A stretch of 64,000 nt of DNA from Lachnospiraceae bacterium (lineage in GTDB: Bacteria; Bacillota; Clostridia; Lachnospirales; Lachnospiraceae): contig JAGBEV010000010.1 of the NCBI GenBank assembly GCA_017936785.1, positions 1 through 64,000 on the forward strand, written 5' to 3'. The first letter of the stretch is position 1; every line of letters begins with the position of its first letter. Below the pieces are notes generated by a model that saw only the letters and a program-made list of their open reading frames with translations, ran no database searches and was not told the DNA's origin. This document shows, piece by piece, positions 10,501 through 16,662 of this stretch. Both the position numbers and the translations under genes were made by a program.

Positions 10501-11369
10501 AGGGAACGGAACCTGTGGAATCCAAAGTTTATGACACCAGTGACATATATGTCTGCAAGCATAAAGTGGCAAGACCTACGGTATTTATTCCGTTATTCCC
10601 CGGAACAAACTGCGAGTACGACAGCACCAAGGCTTTTGAAAGGGCAGGAGCTGACGTGGTGACAAAGGTATTCAGGAATATTACGGCAGAAGATATCCGT
10701 GCATCTGTAGATGAATTTGAAAAAGCCATCAGTCAGGCACAGATCATAATGTTCCCCGGCGGTTTCTCCGCAGGTGATGAACCGGACGGAAGTGCCAAGT
10801 TCTTTGCTACGGCCTTCCAGAATGAAAAGATCAAAGAGGCTGTTATGAAGCTGTTAAATGAAAGAGACGGTCTTGCATTGGGAGTCTGCAACGGTTTCCA
10901 GGCATTGATCAAGCTGGGACTGGTGCCCTATGGTGAGATCGTGGGACAGAAAGAGGATTCTCCTACACTGACCTTTAACACCATTAACCGCCATATTTCC
11001 AAGATGGTATATACCAAGGTTGTTACCAACAAATCTCCATGGCTTATGGGAACGGAATTGGGCAAAACCTATGTAAACCCGGCTTCCCACGGAGAGGGAC
11101 GTTTTGTAGCGCCCAAGGAATGGATCGACAGGCTTTTTGCCAACGGTCAGGTGGCTACTCAGTATGCGGACTTTGAAGGCAATGTTTCCATGGATGAGGA
11201 ATGGAATGTAAACGGTTCCTACTGTGCGATCGAAGGTATCACCTCCCCTGACGGAAGATGTCTGGGCAAGATGGCACATTCCGAGCGTCGTGATACGGCA
11301 GTGGCAATGAATATCTATGGCGAGCAGGATATGAAGATCTTTGAATCCGGCGTTCAGTATTTTAAATAA
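7587..11369 (+). CDS. purL: Phosphoribosylformylglycinamidine synthase, single chain
   Basis: Fourth step of de novo purine synthesis: FGAR, ATP and glutamine give FGAM. The 1260-residue chain combines an N-terminal PurS-like region (about 1-150), two AIR-synthase-type halves, and a C-terminal class-I glutaminase domain (about 1010-1255). Visible motifs are YWSDHCRHTTF, KNETHNHPTEIEPFGGAATC, GGKDSMSG, and the glutaminase nucleophile in LGVCNGFQ (Cys1101) with SHGEGRF (His1168, Glu1170). This matches the clade-II long PurL of Clostridia rather than the split PurS/L/Q system of Bacillus. I chose ATG 7587 because GGAGGA lies 6 bases upstream; the in-frame ATG at 7557 has no ribosome site. It is monocistronic, with its own promoter and terminator. 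Confidence 0.95.
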   Translation: MANVKRIYVEKKEAFAVKAKELQEELTSYLGIGGLTGVRVFIRYDVENLSDEIFEKACKTIFSEPPVDILYRESFDIQPGERTFSVEYLPGQFDQRADSAMQCVKFLKEDEEPIIKTAVTYLLSGDISDEEFEEIKGYCINPVDSRETDLVKPETLVTEFEEPADVKIFDGFAAMDEQELKTLYDSLSLAMTFKDFLHIHNYYKNDEHRDPSMTEIRVLDTYWSDHCRHTTFSTELKNVEIEDGYYKAPIEKTYKEYLETREEIFKGRDDKFVCLMDLALMAMRKLKKEGKLQDLEESDEINACSIVVPVEIDGKTEEWLVFFKNETHNHPTEIEPFGGAATCLGGAIRDPLSGRGYVYQAMRITGAADPTVPVKDTLKGKLSQKKLVRGAASGYSSYGNQIGLATGYVKELYHPDYVAKRMEIGAVMGAAPRRNVIRENSDPGDIIILLGGRTGRDGCGGATGSSKVHTESSIETCGAEVQKGNAPTERKIQRLFRREEVSKLIKKCNDFGAGGVSVAIGELADGLVVDLDKVPKKYAGLDGTELAISESQERMAVVVDPKDVKEFLGYAAEENLEAVEVAVVTESPRLVLKWRGKEIVNIARAFLDTNGAHQETDVAVDVPKKEDNYFDKLAIPGIRVAVIERMDARTAFLKTLNDLNVCSQKGLVEMFDASIGAASVYMPYGGKYQLTETQTMVAKLPLLKGKTETVTMMSYGFDPYLSSWSPYHGAVYAVLESLSKIVAAGGDYRKVRFTFQEYFRRMTEDKHRWSQPFAALLGAYDAQIGFGLPSIGGKDSMSGTFNDIDVPPTLVSFAVDVAKYSEVITPELKKAGNKLVAFQIEKDEYDLPVYDKVCALYDEIAKMIRNKTIISAYTLDSKGYTAAAAKMAFGNKLGVAFDENLSTRDLFANQLGNILAEIPADKLEEVNVPYVMVGEVTESGFTFSQGQSVSEEEALEAWTSKLEKVFPTKAVKGTEPVESKVYDTSDIYVCKHKVARPTVFIPLFPGTNCEYDSTKAFERAGADVVTKVFRNITAEDIRASVDEFEKAISQAQIIMFPGGFSAGDEPDGSAKFFATAFQNEKIKEAVMKLLNERDGLALGVCNGFQALIKLGLVPYGEIVGQKEDSPTLTFNTINRHISKMVYTKVVTNKSPWLMGTELGKTYVNPASHGEGRFVAPKEWIDRLFANGQVATQYADFEGNVSMDEEWNVNGSYCAIEGITSPDGRCLGKMAHSERRDTAVAMNIYGEQDMKIFESGVQYFK

Positions 11370-11390
11370 AGAAATCTCGAAAGAATAAAA

Positions 11391-11428
11391 AGGGGACCTT
11401 TGTCTGTAAGGGATAAAGGTCCTTCTTA
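11391..11428 (+). terminator. Terminator after purL
   Basis: Stem GGACCTTT / AAAGGTCC around a 13-base loop, followed by a short mixed T tract (TTCTT). It is plausible but has a weak U-run. Confidence 0.55.
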
Positions 11429-11545
11429 TAAAACCGGCATAAGAGGAAATAAGAAAAAGCACAAGAGGAAAATACGGAACAACATAAGGAAAAAAGAAAA
11501 GAATAAGAAAAGAATAAGAAAAGTATATGAGAAAGGCGAGGGCGG

Positions 11546-12781
11546 ATGCAAAACAAAAAATACTTAATCATTATCGCTGTTTTGGCGGCGTTGCTGATGG
11601 GAGCCATAGGAGTCATTGTGGGAATGACCATGCAGCAGAAAATGAATACCACATCAACAGATACCGGACAGGTGGAAAGTGAAACAGGTGATGAAGCTGC
11701 TGATGGCGTATGGGTGGATGAAACAGATGTCATACCACCTGAATCCAATGAACAGAAAGCAGGACAAGATCAGACTGTAACAGATGGTAGCATAGGAAAC
11801 ACCCAAAATGACACAAATGTCAATAATCAGAATTCAAATACGGAGGGTACAGCAATGAATGGAAAAACACCGGTTGAGGCTTATGGAGCGCTGCAGGTAA
11901 AGGGAAACAGATTAACGGACGAGAATGGAAATCAGGTACAGCTTAAGGGAATCAGCACCCATGGACTTTCCTGGTATCCCCAATATGTAAATGAAGATTT
12001 CTTCAGACAGATGCGTGACGAATGGAATGTGGAGGTTGTAAGGCTTGCCATGTACACTGCGGAATACAACGGATATTGTGTGGGAGATGAAGGCAATAAG
12101 CAGAATTTAAAAAATGTCATCAGCGAAGGTGTGAATCATGCCACAAACCTTGGAATGTATGTGATCATTGACTGGCATATTTTAAGTGATAGCAATCCTC
12201 TCCAGAATAAGGAGGAAGCAAAGAAATTTTTTGCAGAGATGGCAGAACGCTATCAGGGATATGACAATGTGATCTATGAAATCTGTAATGAGCCTAACAG
12301 CGGAGCCGGCTGGAGCGATATCAAGACTTATGCAAATGAAGTGATTCCCGTCATCAGGGAAAATGACAAGGACGCCATTATTCTGGTGGGAACGCCTAAC
12401 TGGTCACAGTTTGTCAATGAAGCAGCAGCAGACCCTATTACAGGCTATGACAATTTGATGTATGTCCTTCATTTTTATGCAGATACCCATAGGGATGATC
12501 TGAGAAATACCCTTCAGAACGCATATAATCAGGGACTGCCTATTTTTGTCAGTGAATTTGGCATCTGTGATGCTTCCGGCAACGGTGCCATTAATGTGGA
12601 GGAAGCCAATAAGTGGATCGATCTCATGGACCAGAACGGCATCAGCTATTGTATCTGGAATTTGTCCAATAAAGATGAATCTTCCGCATTCTTTAAGGTG
12701 GATTGTAATAAATCAAGTGGATTTACCAGTGAAGATCTGTCAGAGGAGGCTCTCTGGTATCTGGATGTGTTGAAAGACTGA
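11546..12781 (+). CDS. Membrane-anchored GH5 endoglucanase-like hydrolase
   Basis: The 411-residue protein has an N-terminal membrane segment (YLIIIAVLAALLMGAIGVIV, about 6-26) without a clear cleavage site. A low-complexity linker rich in Thr, Asp, Asn and Gln follows (about 35-110), then a GH5 catalytic domain (about 115-408). GH5 enzymes cleave beta-1,4-glucans and related glycans by a retaining mechanism. Diagnostic motifs are LKGISTHGLSWYP, VVIDWH-type (YVIIDWHIL), YEICNEPN with the acid/base Glu249, and PIFVSEFGICDASG with the nucleophile Glu337. The closest subfamily by eye is GH5_2. It probably acts on the cell surface on soluble oligosaccharides. The ribosome site GGCGAGGGCGG precedes ATG 11546. 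The gene is flanked by terminators. Confidence 0.9.
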   Translation: MQNKKYLIIIAVLAALLMGAIGVIVGMTMQQKMNTTSTDTGQVESETGDEAADGVWVDETDVIPPESNEQKAGQDQTVTDGSIGNTQNDTNVNNQNSNTEGTAMNGKTPVEAYGALQVKGNRLTDENGNQVQLKGISTHGLSWYPQYVNEDFFRQMRDEWNVEVVRLAMYTAEYNGYCVGDEGNKQNLKNVISEGVNHATNLGMYVIIDWHILSDSNPLQNKEEAKKFFAEMAERYQGYDNVIYEICNEPNSGAGWSDIKTYANEVIPVIRENDKDAIILVGTPNWSQFVNEAAADPITGYDNLMYVLHFYADTHRDDLRNTLQNAYNQGLPIFVSEFGICDASGNGAINVEEANKWIDLMDQNGISYCIWNLSNKDESSAFFKVDCNKSSGFTSEDLSEEALWYLDVLKD

Positions 12782-12810
12782 AATTTGGTGTAATATCAGT
12801 TCAATAAAAG

Positions 12811-12876
12811 AAAAAATGGCTGCTGTATCCGGCGGATCTGATCATAAAACGCCGGAGTTACAGCAGTCTTTTTGTT
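12811..12876. terminator. Bidirectional terminator between convergent genes
   Basis: A long stem (GGCTGCTGTA..CCGGCG against CGCCGG..TTACAGCAG) is flanked by A6 on the left and T5 on the right. It can therefore end both the GH5 transcript and the minus-strand ABC transcript. Confidence 0.85.
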
Positions 12877-12878
12877 AT

Positions 12879-13145
12879 TTATTCTGTAGTACCATTTTCT
12901 GATAAGGAGGAATTGATCATTTCCATTAAAGCATCCATGTCAATTTCATCTTCGGAAGAGTTCTCCACAGCCTGGTTGGTCAACTGGGGAATGTAATAGA
13001 TTCCTGCGCCCAGGGCTGCAATTATGACAACAGCACAAACCGGTCCTAAAACTTTCCACAGCTTTTTATGCCTTTTTTCCTTTTCAATCCTTGCTTTTCT
13101 GTTCTTTTTTTCTTCTTTGTATTTGTCTACTTTTTCCTGACTCAT
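12879..13145 (-). CDS. Small single-pass membrane protein of unknown function
   Basis: The 88-residue protein has a highly charged N-terminus (about 1-28, Lys/Glu/Arg-rich, probably helical), one transmembrane helix (about 29-50, VLGPVCAVVIIAALGAGIYYI), and an acidic tail with EDEIDMDALMEMINSSL. It follows the ABC ATPase gene by 39 bases on the same strand and is presumably co-transcribed. It sits where an FtsX-type permease gene would be expected, yet it is far too small to be one. No family is recognised. Confidence 0.7.
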   Translation of the reverse strand: MSQEKVDKYKEEKKNRKARIEKEKRHKKLWKVLGPVCAVVIIAALGAGIYYIPQLTNQAVENSSEDEIDMDALMEMINSSLSENGTTE

Positions 13146-13184
13146 GTTTGATGATTCCTTTCTATCATTAAATATCTGATAAGA

Positions 13185-13886
13185 TTACCATTCGATCTCT
13201 TCAATGGGAGTGGGCTGGCTGTTGACTGTAATGTCCGTTACCCTGCCGCTTTTAAAACGGATAACCTTATCTGCCATAGGAGCCAGAGCAGAATTGTGGG
13301 TAATGATCATAACCGTCATATTCTCCCTGCGGCAGGTATCCTGCAAAAGCTGCAATATCTGTTTTCCGGTGGTATAATCCAAAGCGCCTGTGGGCTCATC
13401 GCAAAGCAGCAGCTTGGGATTTTTGGCAATTGCCCGGGCGATTGCCACACGCTGTTGCTCGCCGCCGGATAATTGGGCAGGAAAATTGGACATGCGGTCT
13501 TTTAATCCTACCTTTTCCAAAACAGAAGCGGCATCTAAAGAGTCCTTACAGATCTGGGAAGCAAGCTCTACATTTTCCAAGGCAGTCAGGTTTGGCACCA
13601 GATTGTAAAACTGAAAAACAAATCCGATATCCTCCCTGCGGTATCTGGTCAGCGCCTTTTTGTTGCAGGCAGTCAGGTCCGTACCGTCTACATAGACATT
13701 TCCGCCGGATGCAGTATCCATGCCGCCCAATATGTTAAGCGCCGTAGTCTTGCCGGCACCGGAAGAACCCAGTATAACTGCCAGTTCCCCTTTTTCAATT
13801 TCAAAATTCACATCCTCAAGTGCCTGAATGGTGACTTCGCCCATTTTATAATCCTTGCGGACGTGGGAAAAAGAAATAAAAGACAT
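13185..13886 (-). CDS. ABC transporter ATPase, MacB/LolD family, orphan
   Basis: This 233-residue nucleotide-binding subunit carries Walker [10 protein letters not shown] (about 38-46), the Q-loop in FVFQFYNL, the signature LSGGEQQR, Walker [13 protein letters not shown] and the switch His in IITHN. The protein ends ...IEEIEW, and two other ATPases here (20115, 31552) end similarly in acidic residues and Trp. Partners in this family are FtsX-like permeases for antimicrobial peptide resistance or lipoprotein handling. Unlike those two copies, no permease follows; only an 88-residue membrane protein does. ATG 13886 is preceded by AAAGGAG. It may work with a permease elsewhere, or the permease was lost. 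Confidence 0.88.
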   Translation of the reverse strand: MSFISFSHVRKDYKMGEVTIQALEDVNFEIEKGELAVILGSSGAGKTTALNILGGMDTASGGNVYVDGTDLTACNKKALTRYRREDIGFVFQFYNLVPNLTALENVELASQICKDSLDAASVLEKVGLKDRMSNFPAQLSGGEQQRVAIARAIAKNPKLLLCDEPTGALDYTTGKQILQLLQDTCRRENMTVMIITHNSALAPMADKVIRFKSGRVTDITVNSQPTPIEEIEW

Positions 13887-14064
13887 TTCAAAGACTCCTT
13901 TCCCTGTCTGTACTATAACAGTTTAGTAGATTTGTCTTTAAAATGCAAATGAATATTCTGTGTCCATGGAAAATTTAGAATTTCTTTATGGTGCATTTAC
14001 AAAAAAAAGAAAAACAAATAGAATGATGGTAGATATAACAGAAAAAACTGAGGTGTTGTGAAGA

Positions 14065-14727
14065 GTGGAAGGAAAGCTGAAGAAGTCAGATTGTCTGGAA
14101 TTTGAAGTTCCTTTTTCGCAGACTGAATATGAGCATGCCTTAATCCGCTGGCATTTCCCGGAAGCGGATCTTTTGAAGTGTTTAAAAATATGGGAGCAAA
14201 TTGGGAGTGCCTGCAAGGTAAAGTCATGGTATGGATTTGAACAGGAAGAAGAGATTCTGGTAGTCATGACCTTGGGAAAACAATTTGATAAACTGATGGA
14301 CCGGTATGAAACAGAGGGGGAGTTATTGAAAGCCTATGCCCTGGAATGCCTTGCCATGGAGATTTTAAGGAAGGCATATGGGCTGTTTGAAGATGTGTTG
14401 TATGACCATATGGGGAAGTATCCCTGTGAATTCCGCTTCTTAGATGAGGAACAAATGAAAAAAATACCGGAAATTTTATCCCGGTTGGATATAGACGAAG
14501 TACAATGTAATGAGTCATTTGCTCTGATACCACAAAAAACGGTTGTTTTTTTAACTGAACTGTCAGAAGAGAGAAACGCTGATTGTACAAGGATCTGTGA
14601 GAACTGTGGGCAGAAGAATTGCCCCAACCGGAAAGAGAAGAAGGCACAGGAAGAAAAAGCTGTATTAAATTATGGATATCAGAGAATACTGGGGAACAGA
14701 GGGAATAATTTATGGAAAAAGGACTGA
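14065..14727 (+). CDS. Corrinoid-linked protein resembling the MetH reactivation region
   Basis: The 220-residue protein has no transmembrane segment. Its C-terminal part reads FALIPQKTVVFLTELSE and then CTRICENCGQKNCPNR, a Cys-x3-Cys-x2-Cys-x4-Cys cluster. I recognise this as the tail of clostridial stand-alone proteins related to the vitamin B12-dependent methionine synthase activation domain, which supports reductive activation of cob(II)alamin. The Cys cluster could bind a metal or Fe-S centre (inference). It overlaps the next gene, a corrinoid adenosyltransferase, by 16 bases, which strengthens the B12 link. Start is GTG 14065 after a weak GAGGTG. The N-terminal half (EFEVPFSQTEYEHALIRW) is not recognisable to me. 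Confidence 0.6.
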   Translation: MEGKLKKSDCLEFEVPFSQTEYEHALIRWHFPEADLLKCLKIWEQIGSACKVKSWYGFEQEEEILVVMTLGKQFDKLMDRYETEGELLKAYALECLAMEILRKAYGLFEDVLYDHMGKYPCEFRFLDEEQMKKIPEILSRLDIDEVQCNESFALIPQKTVVFLTELSEERNADCTRICENCGQKNCPNRKEKKAQEEKAVLNYGYQRILGNRGNNLWKKD

Positions 14728-15242
14728 TTCATTTATATCATGGTGATGGCAAGGGAAAGACTACTGCGGCTGTAGGCTTGTGCATACGGGCAGCCGGGAA
14801 TAAGAAACGAGTGTTATTTGTGCAGTTTATGAAAGATAACTCATCGGGGGAGATTACCGTTTTAGAGAAAATACCCGGTATCAAAATCATGCACGGCAAT
14901 ATACCTAAGGGGTTTTACAGCAAAATGGCTGATGAGGAAAAGAAAATATTTGCTTTGGAGCAGGAAAAGCTGTTAGAACAGGTCGTTGAGGAAATAGGCA
15001 GTATGAAGGATGGCGGTCTGGTAGTTCTGGATGAGATTACTTATGCCTATAGCTGGAAACTGATCTTAAGGGAAAAGCTGGAAGATCTGCTGGTCAATAA
15101 ACCGGAGGGAATTGAACTGGTCATGACAGGACGGAATCCGGAGCGATTGCTGGTGAAGTCGGCAGACTATGTAACGGAAATGAAGTGTGAAAAGCATCCT
15201 TTTGAAAAAGGCATAAGAGCAAGGCGGGGAATTGAATTTTAA
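14712..15242 (+). CDS. cobO: Cob(I)yrinic acid a,c-diamide adenosyltransferase, CobO/BtuR type
   Basis: ATP:corrinoid adenosyltransferase, which attaches the 5'-deoxyadenosyl group to cob(I)alamin or a precursor during synthesis or salvage. The 176-residue length fits the CobA/CobO/BtuR family. Motifs are the P-loop HGDGKGKTTAAVG (about 9-21), FVQFMK, VVLDEITYAYSW with the Walker-B-like Asp-Glu, and the family signature ELVMTGRNPERLL. The start overlaps the upstream MetH-activation-like gene, so translation is probably coupled. No other cobalamin genes are in the window, which favours a role in corrinoid salvage or in servicing a local corrinoid protein. Confidence 0.9.
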   Translation: MEKGLIHLYHGDGKGKTTAAVGLCIRAAGNKKRVLFVQFMKDNSSGEITVLEKIPGIKIMHGNIPKGFYSKMADEEKKIFALEQEKLLEQVVEEIGSMKDGGLVVLDEITYAYSWKLILREKLEDLLVNKPEGIELVMTGRNPERLLVKSADYVTEMKCEKHPFEKGIRARRGIEF

Positions 15243-15372
15243 AATATAAAAAGAGCTGATGAGATCATGAATTGTCAAGAAACCGCTAAATATGAGGATT
15301 TGCAAAGATAACAAACGGTTGCAAGATTTTGCCCAAATTGATTTTTGGCTATTTTTGATAAAACAGGAAACA

Positions 15373-15406
15373 AAAAAGCATGTGATATTTATTTCACATG
15401 CTTTTT
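15373..15406. terminator. Terminator overlapping the 3' end of the DtxR-like gene
   Basis: Perfect stem AAAAAGCATGTGA / TCACATGCTTTTT with an 8-base loop. The right arm encodes the last residues of the minus-strand regulator and its stop codon lies in the loop. T-runs on both strands make it usable in both directions, so it also ends the cobO transcript. Confidence 0.85.
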
Positions 15407-15748
15407 GATTGCTTCAAAGCTTTCTTTGCTGATGACATGTTCTATTTTGCAGGCATCTCTTACAGCAATATCGGCAGGTACGCCCAGCCTTTCCAGCCAG
15501 GCGGAAAGCAGTTCGTGTCTTTCATAGATCATTTCAGCGATTTCCCTGCCGGAATCGGTCAGATAGATAAAGCCGGAATCATTTACGGTAATGTGCTGCT
15601 TTTCGCGCAGATTCTTCATAGCAATGCTTACGCTGGATTTTTTGAAACCCAGCTCCGTTGCAATGTCTACAGAACGGACAACGGGAAGCTTTTTGCTTAA
15701 TATCAATATGGTTTCCAGATAATTTTCAGCGGATTCGTTGTTTGCCAT
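15389..15748 (-). CDS. Short DtxR/MntR-family metal-dependent repressor
   Basis: This 119-residue metalloregulator has an N-terminal winged helix (about 5-60, recognition segment VDIATELGFKKSSVSIAMKNL) and a dimerisation/metal-binding helix region (about 65-115). It lacks the SH3-like third domain of DtxR/IdeR, so it is MntR-sized or smaller. The ligand block DACKIEHVIS has Cys100, Glu103 and His104, with His78 upstream. Cys at this place is the DtxR/IdeR pattern, whereas Bacillus MntR has Glu, so I infer iron sensing. It lies divergent from the feo operon, and DtxR-like operator half-sites recur at 15974, 16575, 25608 and 40155. Confidence 0.85.
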   Translation of the reverse strand: MANNESAENYLETILILSKKLPVVRSVDIATELGFKKSSVSIAMKNLREKQHITVNDSGFIYLTDSGREIAEMIYERHELLSAWLERLGVPADIAVRDACKIEHVISKESFEAIKKHVK

Positions 15749-15966
15749 ATGCTTGTATCCCCTTTATTCCTTATTATATATGTTTTTTGTTGTACCGGTT
15801 CATGGAAATGACTGACCGGATATAAATCTGATAGTAAAAACGAATTGATATCAGTATATCACATTATAGGAATGTTTTCAAAGTCGGGAATGCAAAGGAT
15901 ACGGAAGGCTGTCAGGCAGAGAACTGTTTTTTGAAAAAGATTTTGAAAAAAATTTCCATATGCTTA
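15749..15966. other. Intergenic region between DtxR-like gene and feo promoter
   Basis: No gene is seen. The minus-strand ribosome site of the regulator (AAGGGG) lies just right of its start codon. The rest is AT-rich with no further recognisable element before the feo promoter. Confidence 0.4.
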
Positions 15967-15995
15967 TTGACAACTAATGAATGTTAGAATATACT
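15967..15995 (+). promoter_or_regulatory. Promoter of the feo operon
   Basis: TTGACA (15967-15972), a 17-base spacer and TATACT (15990-15995). This near-consensus sigma-A promoter is overlapped along most of its length by the iron-type operator. Confidence 0.8.
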
Positions 15996-15997
15996 AA
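15974..15997. promoter_or_regulatory. DtxR-type operator with 10-bp periodic half-sites
   Basis: CTAA-N6-TTAG-N6-CTAA covers the spacer and -10 box of the feo promoter. The spacing is that of overlapping half-sites in the DtxR/IdeR consensus. The same three-half-site arrangement recurs at 40155-40178. A further perfect palindrome, TGAAAATCATTTTCA (16013-16027), lies in the leader and resembles a Fur-type site. Confidence 0.65.
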
Positions 15998-16065
15998 CCA
16001 CGAAGAAGGAAATGAAAATCATTTTCAACAATAAGATTATTTCCAATAAGGAAGAGAGGATGATC

Positions 16066-16281
16066 ATGATGCCGTTATCTATGGTAAAAGAAGGAGAACC
16101 TAATGTGATCCAGAAGGTCGGAGGCAAGGATGAAACACGCAGGTTTCTGGAAAATCTCGGTTTTGTTGCAGGCGGAACTGTAACTGTCGTTTCCCAGACC
16201 GGCGGCAACATTATTGTCAATATCAAGGATTCGAGAATAGCCATTGGAAAGGATATGGCTAATAAGATCATGGTTTCATAA
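16066..16281 (+). CDS. feoA: FeoA-family protein (first copy)
   Basis: This is a small SH3-like cytosolic partner of the FeoB ferrous iron transporter. The 71-residue form starts MMPLSMVKEGE and contains the family pattern VGGKDETRRFLENLGFVAGGTVTVV followed by NIIVNIKDSRIAIGKDMANKI. I chose ATG 16066 because GAGAGG lies 6 bases upstream; ATG 16060 is an alternative only three codons earlier. The longer frame opening at 16012 would begin inside the promoter leader palindrome and is unlikely. It heads a feoA-feoA-feoB operon under the iron-type operator. Confidence 0.88.
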   Translation: MMPLSMVKEGEPNVIQKVGGKDETRRFLENLGFVAGGTVTVVSQTGGNIIVNIKDSRIAIGKDMANKIMVS

Positions 16282-16337
16282 AAATATTTATGATAGAAAC
16301 ATTTTTTAAGAACATATTTATGAGGAAGGAGTATTTT

Positions 16338-16559
16338 ATGAAAACGCTTAGAGAAGTTGCCTGTGGGCAGACGGTCACAGTGAAAAAGCTGACTGGCGAA
16401 GGTCCGGTCAAAAGACGCATCATGGATATGGGAATCACAAAAGGAGTAGATATTTTTGTAAGAAAAGTAGCGCCCTTGGGAGATCCTGTTGAAGTTACGG
16501 TGAGAGGATATGAATTATCCCTTCGCAAAGCTGATGCGGAAATGATAGAGGTGGAATAA
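16338..16559 (+). CDS. feoA: FeoA-family protein (second copy)
   Basis: A second FeoA-like SH3 protein, 73 residues: MKTLREVACGQTVTVKKL, then GEGPVKRRIMDMGITKGVDIFVRK and the block VEVTVRGYELSLRKADAEMI. It differs clearly from the first copy. The first has a Gly-rich NLGFVAGG turn, while this one has the classical R-R-x-M-D-M-G-I-T-K-G motif. Start ATG 16338 has AGGAAGGAG 6 bases upstream; the frame opening at 16290 lacks one. Two FeoA paralogues ahead of one FeoB are common in Lachnospiraceae and suggest a hetero-oligomeric FeoB partner. Confidence 0.9.
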   Translation: MKTLREVACGQTVTVKKLTGEGPVKRRIMDMGITKGVDIFVRKVAPLGDPVEVTVRGYELSLRKADAEMIEVE

Positions 16560-16574
16560 AAATTTACATGATGG

Positions 16575-16588
16575 TTAGTCTAAACTAA
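16575..16588. promoter_or_regulatory. DtxR-type operator upstream of feoB
   Basis: TTAG-N6-CTAA within GGTTAGTCTAAACTAAT matches the DtxR consensus at about 15 of 19 positions by eye. A possible feoB promoter follows at 16599 (TTGAGA, 17-base spacer, TGTAAA). The site would allow iron control of feoB independent of the upstream promoter. Confidence 0.6.
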
Positions 16589-16662
16589 TTAAAAGCAGTT
16601 GAGACAAATATGAAATGTGTATGTAAACAAAATGTTTTTCAATAAAGAAAAGGAGTATTGAA

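Noticed and set aside
10854-11462. 202-codon minus-strand frame opposite purL
   Set aside because: It is the reverse shadow of strongly conserved PurL coding sequence, has no ribosome site and no protein-like composition.
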